A DNA stretch of 61,502 nt. Origin: Paenibacillus campinasensis. Lineage in GTDB: Bacteria; Bacillota; Bacilli; Paenibacillales; Paenibacillaceae. The position numbers and the translations under genes are program-made. Numbering within the stretch: position 1 is the first letter of the stretch; every line of letters starts with the position of its first letter. Positions 1 to 8,950 of the stretch are shown piece by piece. The notes below the pieces were generated by a model that was not told where the DNA came from, did no database searches, and worked only from the letters and a program-made list of their open reading frames with translations. Where the stretch lies: NCBI RefSeq assembly GCF_002272015.1, contig NZ_NPBY01000079.1, forward strand, positions 1-61,502. The letters are read 5' to 3'.

Positions 1-1247
1 CTAACCGCGGACTCAAGGGATCGGACGCGGGTACGTCGTTGAAAACGATGCTCCAAACGCTACAACCGGTAACCGAAGACCAAATCGCACTATTCGAAGC
101 GTTAGGACTCGTAACAGCGGACGGATCTAACCAATTCTTCGATGCAGCCGGTAACATCAAGTCGCTGAACGAAATCGCCGGCACACTGCGCAAGTCCATG
201 TCGAAGTTGACGAACCAAGAGCGGCAACATGCGTTAAAGCTGATGTTCGGTACGGACGCAGTGCGGGCGGCTACGATCTTGTACAAGGAAGGCGCAGAGG
301 GAGTTGAGAAGTTCCGCGATGAAATGTCGAAAGTTACGGCGCTCGATGTCGCGCGTAAGAAGATGGATAACGCGGCCGGTGCGGTTGAACAGTTCCGAGG
401 CGCAGTTGAGACGATGCAAATCGCAGGCATGACGCCACTCCTTCCGATAGTCAAAGAGATGGCAAACGGTGCGGCCGATCTGATCGACCAGTACGGACCT
501 CAAATCGTGAAGGGCATCGAGAACATGGTCGCCAAGGCCAGAAAGTACCTCGAGGACAACTTTACGAAGAATCCTGAATTTCAAAAGCTGCCGGATCTCG
601 AAAGCAAAGTCAAATGGATTTTTGACACGCTTATGGGCGATTTCCGAGCGTGGTGGGACGCAAGCGGTGCCGCTAAATTCCGCACGATCGTAGCGGAAGT
701 AACCGAGTTCCTAGCGTCTGCACTTAAGGAAGCCGTACCTGCTATCGTTGCCGTCGGACTTGAAATCGGTAAGGGTTTGGTTGACGGTATCATCTCCGCA
801 ATCAAAAACGACCCGGTCGCAAGCGCGGTATTCTACGGCGGGGCAGGCGGCGTTGTCGGCGGTGTTCCCGGCGCTGTAATCGGCGCAGGCGTCGGCGCAT
901 CTAACGCGGTTGTTGAGCAGGGCATGGACAAACTGGGCGGTAAGGTTAAGAATTGGACGTCCGAAGGCGGATGGCTCGATACTGCTGCGGATTTCTTCTT
1001 CGGTGAAGACGATCCGAAGCCGCATGCGGGAGGTCTCCGCAATGTTCCGTACAACAATTATCCGGCGCGACTCCACGCAGGCGAGGCGGTTCTTACACGC
1101 GAAGAGGCGAAGAGATGGCGCGGCGAAGGCGGAGCAATTGGCGGTGGGTCCGGCGGCGTAGTCATCACGGGCAATACGTTTTATGTGCGCGAGGAAGCGG
1201 ATATCGAAAAGATTGCGCGACAACTTGCGTACGAGATGTCGCAATAA
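1..1247 (+). CDS. Tape measure protein, C-terminal part (continues from 60698)
   Basis: This is the second half of a 683-residue tape measure protein whose first 268 residues lie at 60698-61502. The codon split across the window ends reads G|CT (Ala), and the following residues (NRGLKGSDAGTSLKTML) are a hallmark of TP901-type tape measures. The protein sets tail length and occupies the tail tube. The C-terminal third holds a Gly/Ala/Val-rich hydrophobic stretch at about 815-910. It ends with an ARLHAGEAVLT segment of the kind common at tape-measure C-termini. It is followed 12 bp later by the LysM protein gene, as in the xkd operon. At 683 residues it is short for the family, suggesting a tail of about 100 nm. 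Confidence 0.93.
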   Translation, partial: NRGLKGSDAGTSLKTMLQTLQPVTEDQIALFEALGLVTADGSNQFFDAAGNIKSLNEIAGTLRKSMSKLTNQERQHALKLMFGTDAVRAATILYKEGAEGVEKFRDEMSKVTALDVARKKMDNAAGAVEQFRGAVETMQIAGMTPLLPIVKEMANGAADLIDQYGPQIVKGIENMVAKARKYLEDNFTKNPEFQKLPDLESKVKWIFDTLMGDFRAWWDASGAAKFRTIVAEVTEFLASALKEAVPAIVAVGLEIGKGLVDGIISAIKNDPVASAVFYGGAGGVVGGVPGAVIGAGVGASNAVVEQGMDKLGGKVKNWTSEGGWLDTAADFFFGEDDPKPHAGGLRNVPYNNYPARLHAGEAVLTREEAKRWRGEGGAIGGGSGGVVITGNTFYVREEADIEKIARQLAYEMSQ

Positions 1248-1259
1248 GGAGGCGAATAC

Positions 1260-1931
1260 ATGGCGCGAGGAAAGCCGCAATTTTGGCTTAAATTTAATAA
1301 CGGCGAAGAGGTACTATGGTTTCCGGTTAATCCGCCGACTATTTCCGCAGTCTCTTTGCATGGATTCGAAGACATCGACGTCTCCAATATCGGCGAGTAC
1401 ACCATTATCGGTAACGGCCGCCTAAAGGAGTTTTCGATGTCTTCGTTCTTTCCGCGTGATTATAACGCCTCCTATTGTCAGCATCCGAGGCTAAAGGATC
1501 CGTGGGAATACGTAAAGATGATTGAACGATGGCAACGGTCGGGCAAGCCGGTCCGGTACATCGTGACCAATACGCCGATCAATACGGCCGTAACGATTCG
1601 TAATTTCGAGTACGAGGAGCGCGGCGGCGAGCCTGGCGATATTTACTTTACGCTTGATCTTAAAGAGTACGTCTTTTTGAAAGTCGATAAAAAGGGCGCC
1701 GGCAGCACGAAGGCAAACGGAACGCCGAAGTTAACGACGGCCGCCCAACGTCCAAACACGCGCCAGGTTCCGTCGTCTTATACGGTAAAATCCGGCGACT
1801 CTCTGTTCAAAATTAGCGCGACCGTCTACGGCAACGGAAACAATTGGCGCAAGATATACGACGTGAATAAAAAGACGATCGGCGCTAATCCGAACGTACT
1901 CAAGCCGGGACAAAAGCTGGTGATACCATAA
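1260..1931 (+). CDS. LysM-domain tail protein, XkdP-like
   Basis: A 223-residue protein in the XkdP position, directly after the tape measure. Residues 1-145 form the phage domain (PQFWLKFNNGEEVLWFPVNP). A LysM domain closes the protein at residues 172-223 (YTVKSGDSLFKISATVYG through NVLKPGQKLVIP). LysM modules bind peptidoglycan, so a baseplate or hub-associated wall-contact role is expected. The ATG follows AAGGAGG with good spacing, and its stop overlaps the next ATG (TAATG), so it is translationally coupled to the hub gene. Confidence 0.9.
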   Translation: MARGKPQFWLKFNNGEEVLWFPVNPPTISAVSLHGFEDIDVSNIGEYTIIGNGRLKEFSMSSFFPRDYNASYCQHPRLKDPWEYVKMIERWQRSGKPVRYIVTNTPINTAVTIRNFEYEERGGEPGDIYFTLDLKEYVFLKVDKKGAGSTKANGTPKLTTAAQRPNTRQVPSSYTVKSGDSLFKISATVYGNGNNWRKIYDVNKKTIGANPNVLKPGQKLVIP

Positions 1932-3046
1932 TGGCGACGGCAATACGCGTTTTGTACGACGGTAAATACTACCTCGATCCACTTGTTAAAACCGTTAAAT
2001 GGACCGGAGACGTTGCGAAGCCGCACCGCACGCTGCAGATATCGCTATCCAATACGCGAGACGGCGAAGAGCAGGCGGTAGAAATCGAAGTCGGCAAGGA
2101 GATCCGTTTCTATGCGAACGGGGAAGGTCTATTCCGCGGAATCATATTCGATTACACCGTTAACGACCGCGGCGACGCATCGCTTACGGCGCACGATGAG
2201 AACGTCTATCTCACGAAAAACGTTGATACGCGCAAGTTCGTCAATATGACCGCGCAGGCCATCGTAAAGGAAATCGGCAAGGCGTTCGATATTCCGGTCG
2301 GTGATGTGGCGGCGACGGGATTCGTCATTCCAAAGCTGATCCTGCGCAATATGACGCTTTGGGATATGATCGTTACCGCGTTGACGGAGACGCGCAAACA
2401 GAACGGCCGGAAGTTCTTTTTATATGCGCGCGAGGGCAAGATGAATCTGCGCGAGAAAAAGGACGCCGTCGTCCGTTGGATGCTTGAGGATGGCGTAAAT
2501 ATCACGATGGCCAGTCGGACGCGTTCGATTGAAGATATGCGTACTTCCGTTAAAGTCATCGGGGGCGACGATAAGAAGCCGATTACGGTACTCGAAACGA
2601 ACGCAACGATGGCGAAGACTTACGGAACGATGCAGCACCTCGAAACCGCGAGTTCGGACCTCAAGAAATCCGCGTTAGAGCAGCTCGCAAAGCAACGCCT
2701 AAAGGACCTCGCGAAAGTGACGGAGGACGTATCGGTTGAGGCAATCGGCAACACGGAAGTTATCGCTGGTACCGCCGTTTATGCTTTCGAATCGATGACG
2801 GACCTGGTTGGCGGCTTTTATGTTAACGCGGACACTCATACGTTCCAGAACGGCGTCCATCTGATGGAGGTAACGTTGTCTAAAACGGATGATCTGCCGA
2901 AATTGGAGTACGAAGAAGATCCGGTCAAGAAGGCGGCGGCCAAGAAGAAGAAAAAGAAAGCTGCAGCCAAGACGACCAAGTCGGAAAAGAAACCGAAGAA
3001 GAAAAGCGCAACAGACTTATTCATCGAATCAATCAGCAACCGATAA
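1931..3046 (+). CDS. Baseplate hub protein, XkdQ-like
   Basis: A 371-residue protein in the XkdQ (gpD/gp27-like hub) position between the LysM protein and the XkdR-like gene. The body (ILRNMTLWDMIVTALTETRK; LVGGFYVNADTHTF) has the look of phage late-control/hub proteins that cap the tail tube on the baseplate. The C-terminus carries a lysine/alanine-rich tail at about residues 330-358 of the kind seen in Gram-positive hub proteins. It overlaps the LysM gene by one base. The identification rests on gene order plus motif recognition. Confidence 0.82.
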   Translation: MATAIRVLYDGKYYLDPLVKTVKWTGDVAKPHRTLQISLSNTRDGEEQAVEIEVGKEIRFYANGEGLFRGIIFDYTVNDRGDASLTAHDENVYLTKNVDTRKFVNMTAQAIVKEIGKAFDIPVGDVAATGFVIPKLILRNMTLWDMIVTALTETRKQNGRKFFLYAREGKMNLREKKDAVVRWMLEDGVNITMASRTRSIEDMRTSVKVIGGDDKKPITVLETNATMAKTYGTMQHLETASSDLKKSALEQLAKQRLKDLAKVTEDVSVEAIGNTEVIAGTAVYAFESMTDLVGGFYVNADTHTFQNGVHLMEVTLSKTDDLPKLEYEEDPVKKAAAKKKKKKAAAKTTKSEKKPKKKSATDLFIESISNR

Positions 3047-3060
3047 GGAGGCGCGAAACC

Positions 3061-3435
3061 TTGACGCAATTAATCGAAGGCAGCGGAATAAGCCAGTTTA
3101 AGGCGCTGATAAAGGACATCGGCTACAACAAAGACGTCGATATCGAGTTCGCCACCGTTACGGCCGCGCCTCCTGATCTGCGTATTAAGATCGATAACAT
3201 GCCGGTCGAACTCGACGCGGACGACGTTGTTATTTGCGAACACTTGACGGAGCATAAGCGCAAAGCCACGATAAGCGGCGGCACCGTTAAAATCGACGGC
3301 CAATCCGTAACATTTGCGGCCGAAGACGTGGAGGTAACGCTTAAGCCGGCGCTCGAGGTCGGCGACCGCGTTATCGTCGCATCGAACGAAACCGCGCAAG
3401 TGTACGTGATTCTCGACCGGATAGGAGGCGTGTAG
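3061..3435 (+). CDS. Baseplate component, XkdR-like (DUF2577)
   Basis: A 124-residue protein starting at TTG behind AAGGAGG. The small beta-rich sequence with LKPALEVGDRVIVASNETAQVYVILDRIGGV at the C-terminus is typical of DUF2577/XkdR, an OB-like baseplate component. It sits 14 bp after the hub gene and ends immediately before the XkdS-like gene, which matches PBSX order. Confidence 0.82.
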   Translation: MTQLIEGSGISQFKALIKDIGYNKDVDIEFATVTAAPPDLRIKIDNMPVELDADDVVICEHLTEHKRKATISGGTVKIDGQSVTFAAEDVEVTLKPALEVGDRVIVASNETAQVYVILDRIGGV

Positions 3436-3436
3436 T

Positions 3437-3850
3437 ATGGCGCTGAGTCCTCTACAGCCAATTGTTCCCGAGGTAGAAATCGATGAAACGCCCGATGAGC
3501 AGCCGCTCAAAACGTACGGCCTTGATTTCGAAAACGGAGTTATCGGCGGCACAATCAACGGAACCGAAGCGATAAAGCAGTTCATCGTTAAGGCGATACG
3601 AACGGCGCGCTACCGGTTCGCTATTTACGATGACGATTACGGTTGTGAACTCGACGACTTGATCGGCTCCGACGTATCGCTCGAACTATTAGAAACGGAA
3701 ATACCGCGAGTTATCGAGGAGGCGCTAATCTACGATGACCGCGTTGATGACGTATATGATTTCACATTGACACGCGAAGGCGACCGCCTGGACGTGTCTT
3801 TTTTCGTGGAGATTAACGATGACATTATTCCGATGGAGGTGACGATTTAA
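3437..3850 (+). CDS. Baseplate protein, XkdS-like (DUF2634; gp25-like)
   Basis: A 137-residue DUF2634 protein. The KTYGLDFENGVIGGTINGTEAIKQF opening and the YRFAIYDDDYG segment are the family signature. These proteins correspond to the gp25/W-type wedge component of contractile baseplates. It overlaps the baseplate J gene by one base (TAATG), so the two are coupled. Confidence 0.88.
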   Translation: MALSPLQPIVPEVEIDETPDEQPLKTYGLDFENGVIGGTINGTEAIKQFIVKAIRTARYRFAIYDDDYGCELDDLIGSDVSLELLETEIPRVIEEALIYDDRVDDVYDFTLTREGDRLDVSFFVEINDDIIPMEVTI

Positions 3851-4932
3851 TGGCGTTTGAGGACCAGACAGCGGCGGTCATATTAGAGCGCATGCTCGAC
3901 GCGTCGCCTCCGGACATCGACAAGCGGCAAGGCTCCGTCACATACGACCTAACGGCGCCGGCAGCTATCGAAATCGAGCGCGCATATGTCGAGTTAGACG
4001 TTGTGCTTGCGGCCGGCTTTGCGGACACGACTTCCGGTCAGTGGCTCGATATGCGCGCCAAGGAATACGGACTAACGCGTAAGCCTGCGGTCAAGTCGAT
4101 CGGCTTGCTAACGTTCAGCGGCGAGGACGGCACGGTTATTCCGGCCGGAACAGTCACGTCAACAGGCGGCGAGAATCCGGTCTATTTCGTGACCAAGGCG
4201 CCAGGCACAATCGCAGGCGGCAGCGTTACGGTTGCGGCAGAAGCGCAAGAAGGTGGCGCGAATGGAAACGTAATGGCCGGCGAAATCGATACGCTGCTCG
4301 GCGACTTGGCCGGCGTTGTGACCGTTACGAATGCGGACTTTTTCGAAGGCGGCGTCGATGCGGAATCGGATGCGTCATTACTTGCTCGATACTTCGAACG
4401 GGCAAGACGTCCGGCAACGTCAGGCAACGCGAATCAATACCGCCAATGGGCGCTTGAAGTTCCGGGCGTGAGTGACGCGAAGGTCTATCCGATATGGAGC
4501 GGACCGGGAACGGTTAAGGTCGTTCTCCTGGACGATGACAAGACCGCGCCGGATTCAACGATTATTGAGGCGGTTCAGAATTACATCGATCCAACGAAGG
4601 ACGGAACGGGCCAGGGCGTCGCTCCTGTTGGCGCGATTTGTACGGTTGCCGGCGCGGTAGAAGTGCCGATCAACATTTCCGTTAAGGTTACGCTCGCATC
4701 CGGCGCGACTGTCGACGAAGTCAAAGCGCAGATTGAAGCCGGCGTGAAGGCGTATTTGGAATCGCTGGCTTTCGTGGATCCGTTGGTACGGGTGACGCGG
4801 ATTGCTAACGCGATTCTCGACATACCGAACGTAATTGACTACGAGAACCTCCTCGTTAATGGTGCGTACGCGAACGTTCAAATCGCAGACGGCGAGGTGG
4901 CCGTATTAGGTGACGTGGTGGTGACGACATGA
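3850..4932 (+). CDS. Baseplate J-like wedge protein, XkdT-like
   Basis: A 360-residue baseplate J family protein. Features include QGSVTYDLTAPAAIEIERAYVELD near the N-terminus, a Gly-rich middle (GEDGTVIPAGTVTSTGG), and RARRPATSGNANQYRQWALEV around residues 185-205, a strongly conserved J-family segment. It forms the wedge that connects to the tail fibres. The stop overlaps the next ATG by four bases (ATGA). Confidence 0.93.
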   Translation: MAFEDQTAAVILERMLDASPPDIDKRQGSVTYDLTAPAAIEIERAYVELDVVLAAGFADTTSGQWLDMRAKEYGLTRKPAVKSIGLLTFSGEDGTVIPAGTVTSTGGENPVYFVTKAPGTIAGGSVTVAAEAQEGGANGNVMAGEIDTLLGDLAGVVTVTNADFFEGGVDAESDASLLARYFERARRPATSGNANQYRQWALEVPGVSDAKVYPIWSGPGTVKVVLLDDDKTAPDSTIIEAVQNYIDPTKDGTGQGVAPVGAICTVAGAVEVPINISVKVTLASGATVDEVKAQIEAGVKAYLESLAFVDPLVRVTRIANAILDIPNVIDYENLLVNGAYANVQIADGEVAVLGDVVVTT

Positions 4933-5492
4933 CCGACGTAGATAAGCGAATGCGCGATTATGTGCCGAAGTATTACATCGAAATGCCGGTCGCTACGAAT
5001 ATTCTCGACCGCGAGGCCGAAGAAATCGAACGACTTTACGCGAGCATTGACGACGTGCTGGCGCAATTCTTTATCGAGACGGCAACGTGGGGGCTTGCGC
5101 ATTGGGAGCGCATTTTCGGACTGCCGACGGACACGACGAAAACATACGCTCAGCGGCGCGAGATCCTGCTCGGTCGACTTCGCGGCATCGGTACAGTAAC
5201 CGCGGAATTAATCGATAACGTCGCGACCGCCTATGCGGACGGTGACGTAGACGTAAGCCTGGACGCGCCGAACTACACGGTCATAATCACGTTTGTTAGT
5301 ACGATGGGCGTGCCGGATCAGATCGACGAGCTTAAGGCGGCCGTACGCGACATTACTCCGGCTCACCTTGCGATTGAATACGTATTCCGTTTTTATACGT
5401 ATGCGGAATTGGCGTCAGGCGGGCGGACATATGGCGAAGTAGCGGCGACGGGTAAAACTTACGGAGAAATTTATAATCGGGGGTTGACGTAA
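4929..5492 (+). CDS. Baseplate wedge protein, XkdU-like (DUF2313)
   Basis: A 187-residue protein in the XkdU/YmfQ position. It shows YVPKYYIEMPVATNILDREAEEIERLY and LAHWERIFGLPTD, typical of the DUF2313 family that caps baseplate J. The C-terminal TYAELASGGRTYGEVAATGKTYGEIY contains three short TYxE repeats. It is translationally coupled to the J gene by a 4-bp overlap. Confidence 0.87.
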   Translation: MTDVDKRMRDYVPKYYIEMPVATNILDREAEEIERLYASIDDVLAQFFIETATWGLAHWERIFGLPTDTTKTYAQRREILLGRLRGIGTVTAELIDNVATAYADGDVDVSLDAPNYTVIITFVSTMGVPDQIDELKAAVRDITPAHLAIEYVFRFYTYAELASGGRTYGEVAATGKTYGEIYNRGLT

Positions 5493-5495
5493 TAT

Positions 5496-6596
5496 ATGGC
5501 GCAAACACCTAATTTAGGGCTGCCGCTAATTGACGAGAACATGACGGCTGATGTGCCGCGTGACATGAACGCGCTCGCGAATGCGGTGGATACGGCGGTT
5601 AAAGACGCGGTTGACGGCGTAACGGTGCCGGACGCTTCGACTACGCAGAAGGGCGTTGTGCAGCTTAACGATACCGTGACGAGTACGAATAAAACGCAGG
5701 CAGGAACGGCGGACGCGGTCCGGAGGGCTTACGATCGAGGAACCGAAGGCGTGAACGCTGCAGCTGCGGCACAAGCGAAGGCTGATGCGGCAGAGACCCC
5801 GGCAGGGGCGCAAGCGAAAGCTAACGCTGCAGAGACGAATGCGAAGAATTACGTAGACGGGAAGACCTGGCAAAAACAAAGGTTGACAACTGATTCAGGT
5901 GCAAGTCTGATTTTAGCTGCTGGAACAAATCTCAACAATATTCGAACAACTGGATTTTATGATGGGACTGGATTAATTAATGCACCCGGAAACGGATGGT
6001 ATTATATCGAAGTACAATCCCACTCATCAAATCCTGGTGCCTGGACTATTCAGAAAGCACATGATTTTAACAATAACACCTATTACCAGCGCACTTGCAC
6101 AAACGGCACATGGAGTGCTTGGCAGGAGCTTTTTCAATCTGTCGCTAACGGGAAAAATGCGGTCGCTTCCGCCATTAGCGGCAAGGGAGTTCCAGCGTCA
6201 GGGAGCGACGACTTTGCAGTATTAGCGAATAAGATTTCGCAGATTAAGACGGGAATACAGGTGGCGACGGGAACAGTTCCAAACACCGTCGGTCCAAGGA
6301 CCATTTCGAATCTGCCGTTCAAACCGCAAATTTTAATGGTGTACGGAAGAGCGCAAACTTTAACCAGTAGTAACGGATATCGGGCTGAGGCGTACGGGTA
6401 CGTTATCGCTTACAATACCAACGGAACTACAAATATCGGAAGTAATTTAAGTGCCTTTTTGTACGGATACGGGTTTGAGCAAGAACGCAACATACAAACT
6501 CTAACCAATGTCGTATTTGGAACAAATTCCGTGAGTTTTGATGGCGTTAACGGGACCGGAGGCACTACGACATCTTATATCGTATTCGGCGTCTAA
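5496..6596 (+). CDS. Tail fibre with pyocin-knob-like domain
   Basis: A 366-residue fibre protein in the receptor-binding position after the baseplate. Residues 1-50 form a tail-attachment module. Residues 85-115 contain an alanine-rich heptad-like repeat (AQAKADAAET, AQAKANAAET). Residues 130-210 carry a pyocin-knob-like segment (NNIRTTGFYDGTGLINAPGN; NGWYYIEVQ), and the remainder is a Gly/Ser/Thr-rich tip. From about 5880 to the end the DNA is visibly more AT-rich and uses different codons from the first third. That suggests the adhesin tip was exchanged by recombination. Confidence 0.85.
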   Translation: MAQTPNLGLPLIDENMTADVPRDMNALANAVDTAVKDAVDGVTVPDASTTQKGVVQLNDTVTSTNKTQAGTADAVRRAYDRGTEGVNAAAAAQAKADAAETPAGAQAKANAAETNAKNYVDGKTWQKQRLTTDSGASLILAAGTNLNNIRTTGFYDGTGLINAPGNGWYYIEVQSHSSNPGAWTIQKAHDFNNNTYYQRTCTNGTWSAWQELFQSVANGKNAVASAISGKGVPASGSDDFAVLANKISQIKTGIQVATGTVPNTVGPRTISNLPFKPQILMVYGRAQTLTSSNGYRAEAYGYVIAYNTNGTTNIGSNLSAFLYGYGFEQERNIQTLTNVVFGTNSVSFDGVNGTGGTTTSYIVFGV

Positions 6597-6608
6597 GGAG
6601 GCGAAAAT

Positions 6609-7010
6609 ATGAAAGTAATTGAACCACTAGGCAGACGTTTCTTTTGGGTTAAATCAACCGGAAACATAGTCGCACAACGTGGAGAAATGGCGGCGGGCAT
6701 CGAATCCACCAAAGAGGAAGACTTCGCGGTCTACGTGGAACTGAAACCGTACGATCCGGACGCAATCGAAATGACCACGTTTGAACCCGGACAATATTCG
6801 GAAGAGTTCGCAACCGCGTCCAGTTGGCGATTTAATCCGGACACGGGCGAAATTGAGTTCGCATATCCAGATCCGAACGCGCCAACTGATCCGCCCGTCT
6901 ACCAGTCGCCACTCACGCAACAAGTCGCGGAACTCAAATCGGAAACGGCCGCACTTAATCTCGCTATCATCGACGTATGGGAAACACTTGCCGCAGGAGG
7001 TGGCGCATAA
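6609..7010 (+). CDS. Small tail-fibre-associated protein (XkdW position)
   Basis: A 133-residue protein with a clear AAGGAGG-ATG start just after the fibre gene. The N-terminus (RRFFWVKSTGNIVAQRGEM) and an acidic/proline-rich centre are followed by a helical C-terminus (LTQQVAELKSETAALNLAIIDVWE). That ending is characteristic of accessory proteins next to phage fibres. No enzymatic motif is visible. A fibre chaperone or accessory role is inferred from position only. Confidence 0.7.
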   Translation: MKVIEPLGRRFFWVKSTGNIVAQRGEMAAGIESTKEEDFAVYVELKPYDPDAIEMTTFEPGQYSEEFATASSWRFNPDTGEIEFAYPDPNAPTDPPVYQSPLTQQVAELKSETAALNLAIIDVWETLAAGGGA

Positions 7011-7249
7011 TGGCGATAATCAACTCGCTAAAAATCGCATACGCAACGGCAATCTACCGCCACGGAACGAAGACATTTCCGGAAATCTTCGCTAATTACG
7101 TTGAGCCGGTCAAGGAATACGCGGCCGTTGAGTACGATAATATTACGCTCGATCGCGCGCTCGCATCCGGATGGATTACGCAGGAGGAATATGACGCGAC
7201 GGTGGCGTTAAAGGAGGCTGCCGCTATTGGCGGAGATGGATCTAGTTAA
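7010..7249 (+). CDS. XkdX-like small protein
   Basis: A 79-residue protein starting at the ATG that overlaps the previous stop (TAATG). It has the XkdX-family pattern: AYATAIYRHGTKTF, then ASGWITQEEYDATV near the end. Such proteins sit between the fibre and holin genes in PBSX-like phages; their function is unknown. The holin-like gene begins inside its last codons. Confidence 0.72.
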   Translation: MAIINSLKIAYATAIYRHGTKTFPEIFANYVEPVKEYAAVEYDNITLDRALASGWITQEEYDATVALKEAAAIGGDGSS

Positions 7250-7433
7250 ATATTTCGTTACACAGGGGCCATTCGCGGTTGGATTCGTATGGCTCCTTAT
7301 TTACGTTATGAAGACGAATAAGGAACGCGAGGGCCGGCTGCAGGACTTGCTCGATAAATTCAGCGAAAAGTATGACGTAATCATAACGGAGCTGCGCGAT
7401 ATGAAAGAGCGGCTTCCTCGCGAAAAGGAGTGA
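7227..7433 (+). CDS. BhlA/UviB-type holin-like protein
   Basis: A 68-residue protein with one N-terminal membrane helix (about residues 11-27, FAVGFVWLLIYVMKTN) followed by a charged coiled-coil tail (REGRLQDLLDKFSEKYDVIITELRDM). This is the BhlA/UviB/XhlA plan, and these proteins cooperate with holins in lysis. TTG 7227 is preferred because AAGGAGG (7211-7217) lies 9 bp upstream; an internal ATG at 7236 is the alternative. It overlaps the previous gene. Confidence 0.78.
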   Translation: MAEMDLVKYFVTQGPFAVGFVWLLIYVMKTNKEREGRLQDLLDKFSEKYDVIITELRDMKERLPREKE

Positions 7434-7437
7434 CGGT

Positions 7438-8127
7438 ATGAACTACCGTAAGGATCATATTCCGAAGTCCACGCCGTGTAAGAGGCGGCCGGGCTACGCG
7501 ATGAGCGCGACGACCATTACGATCCACAATACGGGTAACGAAAAAAGCACCGCGGCGAACGAACGCGCTTGGCTGACGAACCCATCGAACACGCGCCAGG
7601 CATCGTTTCACATTGTCGTAGACGAGCGCGAAGCTATCGAGTGTATTCCGTTAAACGAAAACGCATGGCACGCCGGCGACGGTAGCGCCGTTACTTCCGG
7701 AAATCGGACATCGATCGGCGTAGAGATATGCGAAAGCGGCAACTATGCGAAGACGCTCGATAACGCGGTGACTTTGGTTGCGCAAATGTTGAAGGAGCGC
7801 GGATGGGGCGTTGATCGATTGCGCCGGCATTGGGATTGGTCCGGAAAGATATGTCCACGACTGATGTATAACGACGGTACATGGTCCGGCTGGTATGCGT
7901 TTAAGGCCGCCGTACAAGGCCGACTGAAAGAATTGAATACGGAGGTTAGCGATATGCCAATCGCAAAAGCTAACGTTAAGGTTAACAATAAGGATATTAA
8001 AAACGGTGTGATTATCGACGGGGCAGTTTACGTACCTCTGCGCAGTGTAGGCGAGGCGTTGGACGCGACGATTACGTGGGATAACAAGGCGAAATTGGCG
8101 ACGATCACTACGAAGGAGCGTGCGTAA
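7438..8127 (+). CDS. Endolysin: N-acetylmuramoyl-L-alanine amidase (Amidase_2)
   Basis: A 229-residue endolysin that cleaves the amide bond between MurNAc and the stem peptide. The catalytic Amidase_2 domain spans residues 15-155. It has the zinc-ligand region TIHNTGN (about residue 26), SFHIVVDE, and HWDWSGKICPR, which matches XlyA/XlyB-type enzymes. Residues 172-229 (KANVKVNNKDI; YVPLRSVGEALDATITWD) form a copper-amine-oxidase-like N1 domain, a putative wall-attachment module common in Paenibacillaceae exoproteins. There is no signal peptide, so export depends on the holin. Confidence 0.92.
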   Translation: MNYRKDHIPKSTPCKRRPGYAMSATTITIHNTGNEKSTAANERAWLTNPSNTRQASFHIVVDEREAIECIPLNENAWHAGDGSAVTSGNRTSIGVEICESGNYAKTLDNAVTLVAQMLKERGWGVDRLRRHWDWSGKICPRLMYNDGTWSGWYAFKAAVQGRLKELNTEVSDMPIAKANVKVNNKDIKNGVIIDGAVYVPLRSVGEALDATITWDNKAKLATITTKERA

Positions 8128-8128
8128 T

Positions 8129-8344
8129 ATGAACGGTAAAATCGATTGGAAACGGAAATTGTCTTCGCGGAAGTTTTGGGCGCTGCTGGCCGCGTTTGCG
8201 ACTAGCGTATTGGCCGCGTCCGGTGCCGGCGAAAACGTAACGCTGCAGGTGACGGGCGTGATCGGTGCGGTCGGCGCTTGCGTTGCGTACATTCTGGCGG
8301 AGGGATATGCGGACGGAGTAGACAGCGAAAATAAAGACGAATAA
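8129..8344 (+). CDS. Putative holin, two-helix membrane protein
   Basis: A 71-residue protein with a basic N-terminus (KIDWKRKLSSRKF), two hydrophobic helices (about residues 14-30 and 38-56) and an acidic tail, the usual plan of class II holins. ATG 8129 is chosen because AAGGAG lies 10 bp upstream; GTG 8120 would be too close. It is the last gene before a strong terminator and lies directly behind the endolysin gene. Confidence 0.75.
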   Translation: MNGKIDWKRKLSSRKFWALLAAFATSVLAASGAGENVTLQVTGVIGAVGACVAYILAEGYADGVDSENKDE

Positions 8345-8348
8345 AATT

Positions 8349-8408
8349 GCGCCCACTGGCGGAGTCGATACGTATACAATCGTAGACACTTCGCCAGTGG
8401 GCGCTTTT
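8349..8408 (+). terminator. Terminator closing the tail/lysis operon
   Basis: GCGCCCACTGGCG (8349-8361) pairs perfectly with CGCCAGTGGGCGC (8392-8404) across a 30-base loop and is followed by TTTTCT. It sits immediately after the holin stop. Confidence 0.85.
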
Positions 8409-8447
8409 CTCGTTTTATGGTATTATCTGGACTAAGGGGGTATTCAC

Positions 8448-8936
8448 TTGAAGTTACAACTGACCAAGGGCAATATAATCGGCGCAATTGTAATCGTTTT
8501 AGTATTAATCCCGGTTGTGGCGTGGATTTTATCGATAGATATCGCGAACGAGCCGCCGCAGCCCACAAAGACTTACGGAATCGGCGACGAACTGATCGAC
8601 GGGCCATTCGGCTACACGATAACGGACGCAACGCGCAAAGGCGATACCGTTACGCTCCACCTTCGCGTTAAGAATCACGGAAACCAGGCGGAGACACTGT
8701 ACGCCGGCACCGTCCGTCTGCGCGACGCAAAAGGTAAACTATACGAATACGACTCCGATCGCATTTCGAAAGGAACGCTAAATCCCGGCATGGAATCCGA
8801 AGGGAAAGTAACGTTCAAGGTTCCAGAGGACGCGTACGGACTGGAAGCCGCCGTTAATTCGAACGCAATCCGGGCGGCCGTCGATAAGTCATTCGGAAAT
8901 GAAGCGAAATATCAAACGATTGAAATCGGACTATAA
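8448..8936 (+). CDS. Membrane-anchored DUF4352-like protein
   Basis: A 162-residue protein with an N-terminal membrane anchor (residues 9-28, IIGAIVIVLVLIPVVAWILS) and an extracytoplasmic beta-sandwich. The sandwich (TVTLHLRVKNHGNQAETLYAGTV; LNPGMESEGKVTFKVPEDA) resembles DUF4352/Telokin-like domains. There is no lipobox cysteine. The start is TTG behind AAGGGGG. It sits alone after the lysis terminator, a typical position for a lysogenic-conversion gene. Function unknown. Confidence 0.75.
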   Translation: MKLQLTKGNIIGAIVIVLVLIPVVAWILSIDIANEPPQPTKTYGIGDELIDGPFGYTITDATRKGDTVTLHLRVKNHGNQAETLYAGTVRLRDAKGKLYEYDSDRISKGTLNPGMESEGKVTFKVPEDAYGLEAAVNSNAIRAAVDKSFGNEAKYQTIEIGL

Positions 8937-8950
8937 ACGCAGGGCCGCCG

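Noticed and set aside
2929..3005. Frameshift or sequencing error in the poly-lysine stretch of the hub gene
   Set aside because: The frame is continuous through the A/G-rich run and ends at a normal ribosome-site junction; lysine-rich tails are known in hub proteins.
7651..8631. 326-codon minus-strand frame across endolysin and holin genes
   Set aside because: It would run through a strong terminator and oppose two well-supported genes; composition is non-protein-like.
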